60,272 nucleotides of DNA from Bacteroidaceae bacterium (lineage in GTDB: Bacteria; Bacteroidota; Bacteroidia; Bacteroidales; Bacteroidaceae). Below the pieces are notes generated by a model. The model was given only the letters and a program-made list of their open reading frames with translations, searched no databases and was not told the DNA's origin. The stretch covers positions 1 to 60,272 of the forward strand of contig JAIKWU010000085.1 in assembly GCA_024684455.1 (NCBI GenBank), written 5' to 3'. Positions 17,572-25,784 of the stretch are shown here, one piece after another (positions within the stretch are counted from its first letter, which is position 1; every line of letters begins with the position of its first letter). The translations under genes were made by a program, and so were the position numbers.

Positions 17572-17718
17572 AACACGGATTTTACGGATAGGACGGATTG
17601 GGGAGTGACACATCAATCTATGTGAATGATGACATCAATCTTTAGAAATAATAATTGATGATTAGATTGATGAAGATTGACGTGTGTAATCATCCGTCAA
17701 ATCCGCAAAATCCGTGTT
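17572..17718. repeat. nested palindromic element with outer 26-bp inverted arms
   Basis: Arms of 26 bp (17572-17597 and 17693-17718; AACACGGATTTT[A/G]CGGAT core) are inverted copies with three mismatches. They enclose the 77-bp copy B, which is itself made of inverted ATCAATCT arms. The whole 147-bp unit can fold as one long nested hairpin. No gene is seen in 17496-17929. Confidence 0.85.
17608..17684 (+). repeat. 77-bp repeat, copy B
   Basis: Partner of 14642-14718 in opposite orientation, on the promoter side of the BspA-like gene. Identity is 67 of 77 by eye, with no gaps. Confidence 0.9.
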
Positions 17719-17761
17719 TCGAAGTTCGATAAAAACAGGTGTGCCTTAGGATCGTTTTTGC

Positions 17762-17834
17762 ACTGTGGACCATGTTCGTGCGGACTGTGGGCGGTGCTGG
17801 CGTGGACTGTGGTCGGCTTCACGATGCACTGCGG
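17762..17834. repeat. 22-bp-phased tetrad array, family 3, copy 1
   Basis: The core ACTGTGG (last copy ACTGCGG) starts at 17762, 17784, 17806 and 17828, exactly 22 bp apart. Flanks are partly conserved (GGACTGTGGGC, GGACTGTGGTC). It matches a second array at 56469. The short forward frame over this region (17739-17933) is treated as spurious. Confidence 0.88.
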
Positions 17835-17929
17835 AGGAAATGTTGGGGCGTTGTGAAGTGGGGTAGAAGCAAACGAAAAGACACATCGCCCGAGGTGGGG
17901 ATGTGCCTGAAGGTGTGTTTGGGTGAGGG

Positions 17930-18625
17930 TTAGCGTCGTGCCTGTTCGAGCAATTCGCGCTGACGGTCGGTTAGGGTGGCGGGGACGGTGACGTTGATGG
18001 TGAGGATGAGGTCGCCGGTGGTGCCATCGGGGCGTGTCAGACCTTTGCCTTTCAGACGGAGTTTGGAGCCAGGTTGTGTGCCTGGCTTGATTTTCAGACG
18101 CAGGCGTTTGCCGTCGGGCGTCTGGATGATGAGGTCGCCTCCGAGGGCAGCGGTGAACATGTCGATCTGTGTCTGTGCCTCGGTGTCAGCATTCTGCTGT
18201 GCCTGACGACGTGTCTGCTGACGTTCGCGGGAACGACGTGCTCCAGATGCGGTGCCGAACAGTTGTTCGAAGAAGTCAGAGAAACCGCCGCTTCCAAAGT
18301 TGATACCGCCAGAGCCGAAATCGAAGTTAAATCCTCCGCCTTGTCCGCCGAAACCGCTGAAGCCTTCGAAACCACCGCCGCCGAAACCCTGTCCGACCTT
18401 GTCCCAATTCTCGCCGTACTGGTCGTACTTCTTTCGTTTCTCAGGGTCGCTGAGCACGTCGTACGCCTCGTTGAGCAGTTGGAATTTGGCCTTGGCCTTC
18501 GGATCGTCGGGGTGCAGGTCGGGGTGGAACTGCTTCGAACGCTTCCTGTAGGCAGCCTTGAGTTCGTCCTGCGGTATGTTCTTGTCAACACCCAGAATCT
18601 TGTAATAGTCAATGAATTTTGCCAT
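17930..18625 (-). CDS. J-domain protein, short CbpA/DnaJ type
   Basis: From the ATG at 18625 the product is 231 residues. The J domain (residues 1-70) has [10 protein letters not shown] and the HPD motif at 34-36 ([11 protein letters not shown]). A Gly/Phe-rich region follows (about 80-125), then one C-terminal beta domain (about 150-231). There is no Cys-rich zinc domain. CbpA-type proteins are about 300 residues with two C-terminal domains, so one substrate domain seems missing or reduced. It should stimulate an Hsp70 ATPase. No dnaK or grpE is nearby. The frame extends upstream, but [13 protein letters not shown] is the family start. Confidence 0.88.
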   Translation of the reverse strand: MAKFIDYYKILGVDKNIPQDELKAAYRKRSKQFHPDLHPDDPKAKAKFQLLNEAYDVLSDPEKRKKYDQYGENWDKVGQGFGGGGFEGFSGFGGQGGGFNFDFGSGGINFGSGGFSDFFEQLFGTASGARRSRERQQTRRQAQQNADTEAQTQIDMFTAALGGDLIIQTPDGKRLRLKIKPGTQPGSKLRLKGKGLTRPDGTTGDLILTINVTVPATLTDRQRELLEQARR

Positions 18626-18706
18626 AATTTGTTGTGTGTATTTATTCTGAAAGGGATGCAGCAAAAATTGTGCCAAATCGTGCTTCTGACGGCATGTCAG
18701 TAAAAA

Positions 18707-18738
18707 GTTGAAAGTTGAAGGTTGAAAGTTGAAAGTTA
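18707..18738 (+). repeat. heptamer tandem repeat GTTGAAA before a -7 box
   Basis: Four copies of GTTGAAA/GTTGAAG plus a partial copy end 5 bp before TACCTTTG. They occupy the -33 region of the DUF3256 gene promoter. Confidence 0.9.
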
Positions 18739-18743
18739 TTTCG

Positions 18744-18751
18744 TACCTTTG
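18744..18751 (+). promoter_or_regulatory. -7 box of DUF3256 gene
   Basis: TACCTTTG lies only 4 bp before the ATG at 18756, so the transcript would be nearly leaderless. TTG triplets of the heptamer repeat fall in the -33 range. Confidence 0.65.
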
Positions 18752-18755
18752 CAGC

Positions 18756-19139
18756 ATGAAACAGATTTTGCTTGCGATTTGTGGGTGCATGATGGCGATG
18801 ATGCCGGTACATGCTCAGACGATGGCGGATGTGTTGCGCACGATGCCTGACAGTGTTTTGCCGTTGCTGACACGGAACGACCGTCTGGACCTTGTCGATG
18901 AGTGGCAGGGCGGCGTGAAGGCGGAGGTGAAGAATCGGCTGGGCGGCATGGTACGCCTGACGGACCTCTCGGATAGCAAGGCTTCCATGCAGTTGTCGGC
19001 GGTGTCGAGTGTTACGTTTGAGATTGTGGAGCATCCTGACTGGCACAAAAAAGCCGTCCGAATGGTGCATACCTGCACTACGGACGGCTTGACGAACCGT
19101 TATGAACGGTGGTTCACACTGGACTGGTGTTCAGAATAG
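18756..19139 (+). CDS. DUF3256-like secreted protein, short
   Basis: From the ATG at 18756 the product is 127 residues with a signal peptide ([20 protein letters not shown]). The mature part ([20 protein letters not shown], then [17 protein letters not shown]) matches my recollection of the Bacteroidales DUF3256 family. That family is usually about 200 residues, so this copy seems C-terminally short. Function is unknown. The last 9 bases overlap the 3' end of metH on the other strand. The in-frame upstream start at 18729 would lie before the -7 box and is rejected. Confidence 0.7.
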   Translation: MKQILLAICGCMMAMMPVHAQTMADVLRTMPDSVLPLLTRNDRLDLVDEWQGGVKAEVKNRLGGMVRLTDLSDSKASMQLSAVSSVTFEIVEHPDWHKKAVRMVHTCTTDGLTNRYERWFTLDWCSE

Positions 19140-21905
19140 TTTAGGCTTACGACGACGGGCTTCTTCGAGCGGAAGAGGCTCGTTTTCTTTTTCTGCATAC
19201 TGACGGCGGAGGTCGGCATAACGTTGTCCGAGACTGTCGGCATAGTGTTCTTTGTCGCTGAGTAACTGTGATGCTGCCTTGGCGTTTTGCGAAGCATCCT
19301 TCATCCAGACGACGGGTGCGGAATAGACGGGTGCAATCTTCAGCGCCGTGTGCAGTTCGCTGGTGGTGGCACCGCCTATCATCAGAGGGATGCTGAGCCC
19401 GTTGCGTTCCAGTTCGCGTGCCACATTGACCATCTCTTCGAGCGACGGCGTGATGAGTCCGCTGAGTCCGATGATGTCGGCTTTTTCTTCGATGGCACGG
19501 CGGACGATTTCTTCTGCAGGCACCATCACACCCAGGTCGATGACTTCATATCCGTTGCAGGCGAGTACGACACTTACGATGTTTTTTCCGATGTCGTGTA
19601 CATCGCCTTTCACCGTTGCCAATAGCACACGCGGACGCTGGTGGCTCTTGGGTGTGCCGCAGCAGTCGCAGGTGTGGAGCGTCGGCTGTGCTTGGATGAG
19701 CGGCTGGAGGATGTCAACAGCCTGCTTCATCGTTCGTGCGGTCTTGACCACTTGTGGCAGGAACATCTTTCCTTCGCCAAACAGCGTGCCGACGCGGTTC
19801 ATGCCGTCCATAAGCGGCCCTTCAATTACGCGCACGGCATTGCCGTATTTCTTCACAGCCTCCATGAGGTTGGTTTCGAGATGGTCGGTCACACCTTTCT
19901 GGAGGGCATAGGCAAGACGCTCTTCGACTGAGGTGTGGCTGGCTGTATCATGGTCGCTGTCGGCAGGGTTGGCAGAAGAGGCTTTGGCTGCTTCTTGTTC
20001 GGCTTTCAGCCGTTCGGCATGTTCGATGAGCCTCTCCGTCGCGTCAGGACGGCGACAGAGCAGCACGTCCTCGATGGCTTCGAGCAGTGGGGTAGGGATG
20101 TCGCTGTACTGTACCTTCGTGGCAGGATTGACGATGCCGAAGTCCTGGCCTGCTGCCATCGTGTGGTAGAGGAACACCGCGTGCATGGCTTCGCGCAGGT
20201 AGTTGTTGCCTCGGAACGCAAAACTCAGGTTGCTCACACCTCCGCTCACGTGGGCTCCTGGCAGATGGTGACGTATCCATTCCGTCGCACGGATGAAGTC
20301 GAGGGCATACGCATTGTGCTCCTCGATGCCAGTGGCGACGGCCAGCACGTTGGGGTCGAAGATGATGTCATGTGGCTGCATACCCACCTGTTCGGTGAGG
20401 AGCCGATAGGCGCGCTCACAAATCTGGACTTTCCGCTCGTAGGTCGTGGCCTGGCCTTCTTCGTCGAAAGCCATGACGACCACTGCGGCACCCAGCCTTT
20501 TCACCTCCCTCGCGTGGCGGAGGAAGATGTCCTCGCCTTCCTTCAGCGAGATGGAGTTGACAATCGACTTTCCCTGCACACATTTCAGACCGGTGCGGAT
20601 GACTTCCCAGTCGGACGAGTCGATCATCATGGGTACACGTGCCACATCGGGGTCGGACATGCAGAGGTTGAGGAACGTCTCCATTTCGTGACGGGCATCC
20701 AACAGCCCGTCGTCCATGTTGATGTCGAGCACCAGCGCACCGTCCTCTACCTGACGGCGTGCGATGGACAAGGCTTCGTCATAATTCTTTTCGTTGATGA
20801 GTCGCAGGAATTTTCTGCTTCCCGCTACGTTGCAACGTTCTCCAACATTGACAAAAAGGCGTTCTTTCGTGACTTCTAAGACTTCCAGGCCAGACAACTG
20901 CAGATGTGGCGGAGGCGTAATCGTACCATGTGGATGCGCATCGAGCAATGTGTGGAGTTGGCGGATGTAGGCATCCGTCGTGCCGCAACAGCCGCCGATG
21001 ATGTTGACAAGTCCCTCGTCAACGTATTCGCGTACCTCTTCGCGCATCTGCTCAGGGCTCTGGTCATATTGGCCCAGTGCGTTCGGCAGTCCTGCGTTGG
21101 GGTAGGCGCTGATGTAGTAGGGTGCTTTTTGCGCAAGGTCGCGCAGGAACGGCTTGAGTTGACGGGCGCCGAACGAGCAGTTCAGGCCTACGCTGAAGAT
21201 GTCGGCGTGCTGAACCGAGGCTAAAAACGCTTCGAGAGTCTGTCCCGACAGCGTTCTGCCAGCAACGTCGCTGACGGTCACCGAAAGCATGAGCGGCACG
21301 CGACGTCCTGCTGTCTGCATCGCCTCTTCGGCAGCGAAGAGTGCTGCTTTGGCATTGAGCGTGTCGAAGATGGTCTCGATGAGCAGTGCATCTACACCGC
21401 CTTCAAGCAGAGCCTCCATCTGCTCCGTATAGGCTTCAGCCAGTGTGTCGAAGGTGAGGTTGCGGAGCGCAGGGTCGTTCACGTCGGGACTGATGCTGAG
21501 GCTGCGGTTGGTCGGGCCTACACTACCAGCCACAAAACGGGGCTGAGCAGGATTGTTAAGTGTATATTCGTCAGCGATGCTACGTGCAATGCGTGCACCT
21601 TCGAGAGCCATTTCGCGTGCCACACCGGCACAGTGATAGTCTGCTTGCGAAATGCGCTGGGAAGAAAAGGTGTTCGTCTCGATGATGTCGGCACCGGCTT
21701 CGAGGTAGAGGCGGTGAATGTTGCGAACGATGTCGGGGCGCACCAGGTTGAGCAGGTCGTTGTTGCCTTTCATCAGACCTGGAACGTCGGCAAAGCGTGT
21801 GCCACGAAAATCCTCTTCAGCCAGTCCGTACTGCTGAATCATGGTGCCCATTGCTCCGTCGAGCAGGAGGATGCGCTGTTGGATGAGGTCTTGTAGTGTT
21901 GGCAT
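19131..21905 (-). CDS. metH: cobalamin-dependent methionine synthase lacking activation domain
   Basis: The 924-residue protein has the homocysteine domain (about 1-330; [14 protein letters not shown], with zinc Cys in GLNCSFG and GGCCGTT). It continues with the methyltetrahydrofolate domain (about 345-610; [10 protein letters not shown]) and the cobalamin cap and binding domains (about 650-890; DVHDIGKN is the DxHxxG motif). It transfers the methyl group of methyltetrahydrofolate to homocysteine. Standard MetH is about 1,230 residues with a C-terminal AdoMet-binding reactivation domain. Here the protein stops at [10 protein letters not shown], just where that domain would begin. Reactivation must come from a separate protein or flavodoxin system, not in this window. 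It is last in the lptB-DUF4375-smpB-metH operon. Confidence 0.95.
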   Translation of the reverse strand: MPTLQDLIQQRILLLDGAMGTMIQQYGLAEEDFRGTRFADVPGLMKGNNDLLNLVRPDIVRNIHRLYLEAGADIIETNTFSSQRISQADYHCAGVAREMALEGARIARSIADEYTLNNPAQPRFVAGSVGPTNRSLSISPDVNDPALRNLTFDTLAEAYTEQMEALLEGGVDALLIETIFDTLNAKAALFAAEEAMQTAGRRVPLMLSVTVSDVAGRTLSGQTLEAFLASVQHADIFSVGLNCSFGARQLKPFLRDLAQKAPYYISAYPNAGLPNALGQYDQSPEQMREEVREYVDEGLVNIIGGCCGTTDAYIRQLHTLLDAHPHGTITPPPHLQLSGLEVLEVTKERLFVNVGERCNVAGSRKFLRLINEKNYDEALSIARRQVEDGALVLDINMDDGLLDARHEMETFLNLCMSDPDVARVPMMIDSSDWEVIRTGLKCVQGKSIVNSISLKEGEDIFLRHAREVKRLGAAVVVMAFDEEGQATTYERKVQICERAYRLLTEQVGMQPHDIIFDPNVLAVATGIEEHNAYALDFIRATEWIRHHLPGAHVSGGVSNLSFAFRGNNYLREAMHAVFLYHTMAAGQDFGIVNPATKVQYSDIPTPLLEAIEDVLLCRRPDATERLIEHAERLKAEQEAAKASSANPADSDHDTASHTSVEERLAYALQKGVTDHLETNLMEAVKKYGNAVRVIEGPLMDGMNRVGTLFGEGKMFLPQVVKTARTMKQAVDILQPLIQAQPTLHTCDCCGTPKSHQRPRVLLATVKGDVHDIGKNIVSVVLACNGYEVIDLGVMVPAEEIVRRAIEEKADIIGLSGLITPSLEEMVNVARELERNGLSIPLMIGGATTSELHTALKIAPVYSAPVVWMKDASQNAKAASQLLSDKEHYADSLGQRYADLRRQYAEKENEPLPLEEARRRKPKLF

Positions 21906-21906
21906 G

Positions 21907-22377
21907 TTAATGCTTCATGGCGCGGTCCATTTCGCGGCGGTCTTCGCGCTCTTTCATACTTTGTCGTTTGTCGTATTCCTTCTTACCACGCGCCAGGGCG
22001 ATGTCGAGTTTAGCCAAACCATTTTCGTTGATGAACAGGCGCACGGGTACGATAGTGTATCCGGGTGTCTTCGTCTCGGCTTCGAGGTTACGCAGTTCCT
22101 TGCGGTTGAGGAGCAGTTTGCGGTCGTGACGCTCCTGATGGTTGTTGTAAGAACCCTGGGCATACTGTGCGATGTTCATGTTCTTCACCCAAAGTTCGCC
22201 TGCGACAAAGTAGCAGTAGGTATCGACGAGGCTGGCTTTGCCCAGGCGGATGGACTTGATTTCCGTGCCTGTGAGGACAATGCCGGCGGTGTAGGTGTCG
22301 ATGAACTCATAGTCGAACGACGCCCGCTTATTCTTGATATTGATGCGCTGGTTGCTGTTGATTTTCTTCTTTGCCAT
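21907..22377 (-). CDS. smpB: SsrA-binding protein
   Basis: The 156-residue protein binds tmRNA for trans-translation. It shows [59 protein letters not shown] and the basic tail [15 protein letters not shown] that enters the ribosome. One base separates its stop from the metH start, so the two are likely coupled. Confidence 0.96.
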   Translation of the reverse strand: MAKKKINSNQRINIKNKRASFDYEFIDTYTAGIVLTGTEIKSIRLGKASLVDTYCYFVAGELWVKNMNIAQYAQGSYNNHQERHDRKLLLNRKELRNLEAETKTPGYTIVPVRLFINENGLAKLDIALARGKKEYDKRQSMKEREDRREMDRAMKH

Positions 22378-22416
22378 GGTTGTGTTTGCTGCAATGGTTT
22401 TGCGGCATAGAGGGCG

Positions 22417-22905
22417 TTAGTGGAGCAGGAAGTCGGTTTCGTGCTCACGGACGTAGGCGGCAACGGTGGGTGTCACCTCTTCCTGATAGTCGTCGAGGAA
22501 GGCATCGCCCAGTTCGTTCATCGTCTCTTGCTGTTCGTACAGGGCCATGAACTGCTCGTCGTCGAGGTCGGCTTCGAGTTCGTCGCGGTGGCGGTGGTAC
22601 TCGTGCTGCACGTCGTAGATGAAGTTGCCGAACTGACGCAGTCCCCACTGCTTCTTCATCATCATGGCGAAGGGGCCGTCGAGGACGAATGGTCCGAGTC
22701 CGTTCTGTATGAGTTGGATGAATCCACCCTCCATCACTTCGTCGAGCAGATAGCGGTAGGCGAGCAGGGTGAGTTGGTCGGTCGTGAGCAGGCCGATGTT
22801 CTCAGCGGTCAGTTCGCCGCCCAGCCGCTGGAGGTAGGCGTCGGTGAGGGTGCGGATGTAGGTCTCGGCACCCTGGTCCCAGGCTTGGTTCAGTTGTTCG
22901 TTCAT
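22417..22905 (-). CDS. DUF4375 (DMP19-like) protein
   Basis: The 162-residue acidic, mostly helical protein has the family core LTTDQLTLLAYRYLLDEVME followed by GGFIQLIQNG, and then WGLRQFGNFIYDV. In other bacteria this domain is annotated DMP19 or DUF4375 and has no clear function. The start overlaps the lptB stop by four bases (ATGA), so translation is coupled to lptB. Confidence 0.8.
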   Translation of the reverse strand: MNEQLNQAWDQGAETYIRTLTDAYLQRLGGELTAENIGLLTTDQLTLLAYRYLLDEVMEGGFIQLIQNGLGPFVLDGPFAMMMKKQWGLRQFGNFIYDVQHEYHRHRDELEADLDDEQFMALYEQQETMNELGDAFLDDYQEEVTPTVAAYVREHETDFLLH

Positions 22906-23756
22906 TCTTCTTCCTGTTCGCGTTGCTTCTTCTCGCCGATGAGTTGGAAGTCCTTCGGACGGAGCACGAAGGTCGAACCCAGATACTTCTCCTTGACCAC
23001 GCGGTTCTCAGCCAGTTCGGGCGGTGTTCCCTTGAACAGGATGCGTCCTTCGAACAGGAGGTAGGCGCGGTCGGTGATGCAGAGGGTCTCCTGTACGTTG
23101 TGGTCGGTGATGAGGATACCGATGTTGCGGTCCTTCAGTTTCCAGACGATGTACTGGATGTCCTCGACGGCGATGGGGTCAACACCAGCAAAGGGTTCGT
23201 CGAGCATGATGAACTTCGGGTCGATGGCCAGACAGCGTGCGATTTCGCAGCGGCGTCGCTCGCCACCTGAGAGTTGGTTACCCTGGTTCTTGCGCACTTT
23301 CTGCAGACGGAACTCGTCGAGCAGGCTTTCCATCTTCTCGCGCATCTGGGCACGGGTGAGGTCCTTGCGCATCTCGAGCACGGTCATGAGGTTGTCCTCG
23401 ACGCTCATGGTGCGGAACACGGAGGCCTCCTGTGCCAGGTAGCCCACACCAGCCTGCGCACGCTTCGCCACAGGGAACTTCGTGATTTCGAGGTCGTTGA
23501 GGAATACCTGTCCGCCGTTGGGAACGACGAGGCCCGTGGTCATGTAGAACGAGGTGGTCTTGCCTGCACCGTTCGGTCCGAGCAGCCCGACGATTTCGCC
23601 CTGACGCACATGGATGGAGACGTCGTTGACGACGGTGCGCTTTCCGTATGTCTTGACCAGGTGGCGTGTGTAGAGCGTCTGCCGTTCCTCGCTGTATTCG
23701 GGGATTTCGGCGTCGCCGGCATTGGTAGTCGCCGTCTTCAGTATTTCTTCTGCCAT
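22902..23756 (-). CDS. lptB: lipopolysaccharide transport ATPase LptB
   Basis: From the ATG at 23756 the product is 284 residues. It shows Walker A GPNGAGKTT (60-68), the LSGGERRRCEIARCLA signature, and Walker B FIMLDEPFAGVDPIAVEDIQ, which is typical of LptB. It powers extraction of lipopolysaccharide from the inner membrane with LptFGC, none of which are in the window. It is longer than the E. coli protein (241), with about 27 extra residues at the N-terminus and a charged tail. The frame is open further upstream, but MAEEIL at 23756 is the likely start. Confidence 0.93.
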   Translation of the reverse strand: MAEEILKTATTNAGDAEIPEYSEERQTLYTRHLVKTYGKRTVVNDVSIHVRQGEIVGLLGPNGAGKTTSFYMTTGLVVPNGGQVFLNDLEITKFPVAKRAQAGVGYLAQEASVFRTMSVEDNLMTVLEMRKDLTRAQMREKMESLLDEFRLQKVRKNQGNQLSGGERRRCEIARCLAIDPKFIMLDEPFAGVDPIAVEDIQYIVWKLKDRNIGILITDHNVQETLCITDRAYLLFEGRILFKGTPPELAENRVVKEKYLGSTFVLRPKDFQLIGEKKQREQEEE

Positions 23757-23927
23757 GCTGTAGTAAGTTCTGAATTTAACTGCAAAAATACTCATAATTT
23801 GCCGAAATGTCGTGCATAAAACGAAAAAAACGCATTTCGTGTGCTGTTTTTGCGCGGTTTTTGTTAATTTTGACTTCGTCGAAGGTACTGTCGCTCGGGA
23901 ATAAAAATAAAAAAAATGTTTTTTCAT

Positions 23928-23958
23928 TTTGTATTCCGCTCGCTTAATCGTACCTTTG
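23928..23958 (+). promoter_or_regulatory. promoter of mlaE-mlaF (conserved cassette)
   Basis: -33 TTTG (23928-23931) and -7 TACCTTTG (23951-23958) are 19 bp apart. The spacer ends in CGCTTAATCG, and an upstream CGAAGGTACTGTCGCTCGG lies at about 23880-23898. The tetrad array at 23990-24070 lies inside the predicted leader, between this promoter and mlaE. Confidence 0.85.
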
Positions 23959-23989
23959 CAGTGAAAAAGAGTGCAGGAAAATGACACTT

Positions 23990-24070
23990 CCCAGTGCTTG
24001 GCGTTTTTACGCCAAGTGCTTAGCGTTCGAACGCCAAGTGCTTAGCGTGAAATTTCCAAGTGCTTAGCGT
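23990..24070. repeat. 22-bp-phased tetrad array, family 1, copy 2
   Basis: Sites start at 23990, 24012, 24034 and 24056: CCCAGTGCTTGGCGT, then CCAAGTGCTTAGCGT three times. Spacers are ttttacg, tcgaacg, gaaattt. It lies between divergent lptB and mlaE, about 30 bp after the mlaE -7 box. Confidence 0.95.
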
Positions 24071-24133
24071 GGTAGTTCATCACGCTCGGAATGACAACTC
24101 CTCTGTAGATGAAATGTGCAAAAAACATAGTTC

Positions 24134-24880
24134 GTGTTAACAGTTAAGTCAGGTCTCACACATTTGGGACGTTACGTCCAGTTGATGGGTCGGGTGCTCA
24201 CACAACCCGACCGTTGGCGCATGTTCTACAAACAGTACATCAGCGAGATGTTCCAACTGGGCTACAACTCGATAGGCCTGGTGTTGATTATCTCGTTCTT
24301 CATCGGTGCCGTCATCTGCCTGCAAATCAAACTGAATATCCAGAGTCCGTGGATGCCGCGCATGGTCGTGGGCTACACCACTCGTGAAATCATGCTGCTG
24401 GAGTTTTCATCGAGCATCATGTGTCTGATTCTGGCAGGCAAGGTCGGTTCGAACATCGCGTCGGAACTGGGCACCATGCGCATCACACAGCAGATTGACG
24501 CCCTCGACATCATGGGTGTCAATTCGGCCAACTACCTCATCCTGCCCAAGATAGCGGGTCTGATGACAATCATGCCTGTGCTGGTCACTTTGAGCGTCTT
24601 TTCAGGCATCATGGGAGCGTATGCCACGAGCCTGATGGGCACGACCACGGTGCCCGAACTCGACGAAGGCTTCCGCTACCAATTCAACCAGTGGTTCTTC
24701 TGGTGCGGCATGATTAAGGCCGTGGTCTATGCCTTCATCATCACCAGCGTGTCGGCTTATAAGGGATACACCGTCGAAGGAGGCAGTGTGGAGGTGGGAA
24801 AGGCCTCGACCGATGCCGTCGTGTCGAGTAGCATCCTCGTGCTCTTCGCCGACATTTTCCTCACACAAATTCTCACCTGA
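24134..24880 (+). CDS. mlaE: MlaE/YrbE-family lipid ABC permease
   Basis: The 248-residue inner-membrane protein has about five membrane segments and the MlaE core (MLLEFSSSIMCLILAGKVGSNIASELGTM, IDALDIMGVN). It forms the membrane part of a phospholipid transporter keeping outer-membrane lipid asymmetry. The start is taken as GTG at 24134; an ATG at 24185 would remove 17 residues that look conserved (LTHLGRYVQLMGR). Six bases separate it from the ATPase gene. No MlaD-type substrate-binding gene follows in the window. Confidence 0.88.
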   Translation: MLTVKSGLTHLGRYVQLMGRVLTQPDRWRMFYKQYISEMFQLGYNSIGLVLIISFFIGAVICLQIKLNIQSPWMPRMVVGYTTREIMLLEFSSSIMCLILAGKVGSNIASELGTMRITQQIDALDIMGVNSANYLILPKIAGLMTIMPVLVTLSVFSGIMGAYATSLMGTTTVPELDEGFRYQFNQWFFWCGMIKAVVYAFIITSVSAYKGYTVEGGSVEVGKASTDAVVSSSILVLFADIFLTQILT

Positions 24881-24886
24881 CACGCC

Positions 24887-25684
24887 ATGATAGAAGTCAA
24901 GCATCTGTATAAGTCGTTCGACGACAAGGAGGTGTTGAAAGACATCAACGCCACCTTCAATAATGGCCAGGTGAACCTCATCATCGGACAGTCGGGCAGC
25001 GGTAAGACCGTCCTCATCAAGAACATTGTGGGGCTGCTCACACCGACCAGCGGCAACATCCTGTACGACGGCCGCGACTTCGTCACGCTGACGAAGAAGG
25101 AGCGTGTCATGCTGCGCCGTGAGATGGGAATGATTTTCCAGAGTGCCGCCCTGTTCGACTCGCTCACCGTGCTCGAAAATGTCATGTTCCCGCTCGACAT
25201 GTTCTCAGACAAACCCTACGAGGACCGCGTCAAGCGTGCCCAGCATTGCCTGGCGCGTGTCAACCTGGAGGGTACGGACAAGAAACTGCCAGCCGAACTC
25301 AGTGGCGGTATGCAGAAACGTGTCGCCATCGCACGTGCCATCGCACTCGAGCCGAAGTACCTCTTCTGCGACGAACCGAACTCGGGCCTCGATCCCAAAA
25401 CTTCGATTGTCATCGACGAACTCATCGCCGGCATCACCCATGAGGACAAGATTACGACCATCGTCAACACCCACGACATGAATTCAGTCATGGGCATCGG
25501 CGAAAACATCACGTTCATCTGCGAAGGCCGTGCCGAGTGGCAGGGCTCAAACAAGGAAATCATGGACGCCACGAACAAACCGCTCGAAGACTTCATCTTT
25601 GCCTCAGATATCCTGCGTCAGGCAAAGATTACGTATGATAATGAGAAGAAAAAGAAGGGACTCTCCCCCGACCCCTCCCTGTGA
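24887..25684 (+). CDS. mlaF: MlaF-type ABC transporter ATPase
   Basis: The 265-residue ATPase has Walker A GQSGSGKT (34-41), LSGGMQKRVAIARAIA and Walker B YLFCDEPNSGLDPKTS, with NTHDMNSVMGIGENI as the H-loop region. It pairs with the MlaE-like permease just upstream. The last residues (LSPDPSL) are encoded by the left arm of a GC-rich hairpin repeat that also contains the stop codon. The native C-terminus may therefore have been replaced by repeat insertion. Confidence 0.92.
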   Translation: MIEVKHLYKSFDDKEVLKDINATFNNGQVNLIIGQSGSGKTVLIKNIVGLLTPTSGNILYDGRDFVTLTKKERVMLRREMGMIFQSAALFDSLTVLENVMFPLDMFSDKPYEDRVKRAQHCLARVNLEGTDKKLPAELSGGMQKRVAIARAIALEPKYLFCDEPNSGLDPKTSIVIDELIAGITHEDKITTIVNTHDMNSVMGIGENITFICEGRAEWQGSNKEIMDATNKPLEDFIFASDILRQAKITYDNEKKKKGLSPDPSL

Positions 25685-25784
25685 GGGAGGGGAGTAGAAT
25701 GTGAAAAACGAAGTGGTTCTACTCCTTATTATATTATTTATACTATATGCCCCCCTCCCTCACAGGGAGGGGCCGGGGGAGAGT
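25660..25784. repeat. paired GC-rich hairpin element, copy 1
   Basis: Arms 25660-25692 and 25752-25784 are inverted copies with one mismatch in 33. Each arm is also a small hairpin (CCCTCCCTGTGAGGGAGGG). Inner arms GGAGTAGAA and TTCTACTCC (25691-25699, 25717-25725) add a second stem. The element covers the end of mlaF and the start of the EEP gene. A related tail ending GGGTCTTT extends to about 25810. Confidence 0.92.

Noticed and set aside
14642-17684. Inverted repeats as a classical phase-variable invertible promoter
   Set aside because: The promoter and whole gene lie together between the repeats, so inversion would not switch its own expression, and no invertase gene is nearby.
17739-17933. 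Forward 64-codon frame after the BspA-like promoter region
   Set aside because: It mostly translates the ACTGTGG tetrad array and flanking GC-rich bases; no promoter or homology is evident.
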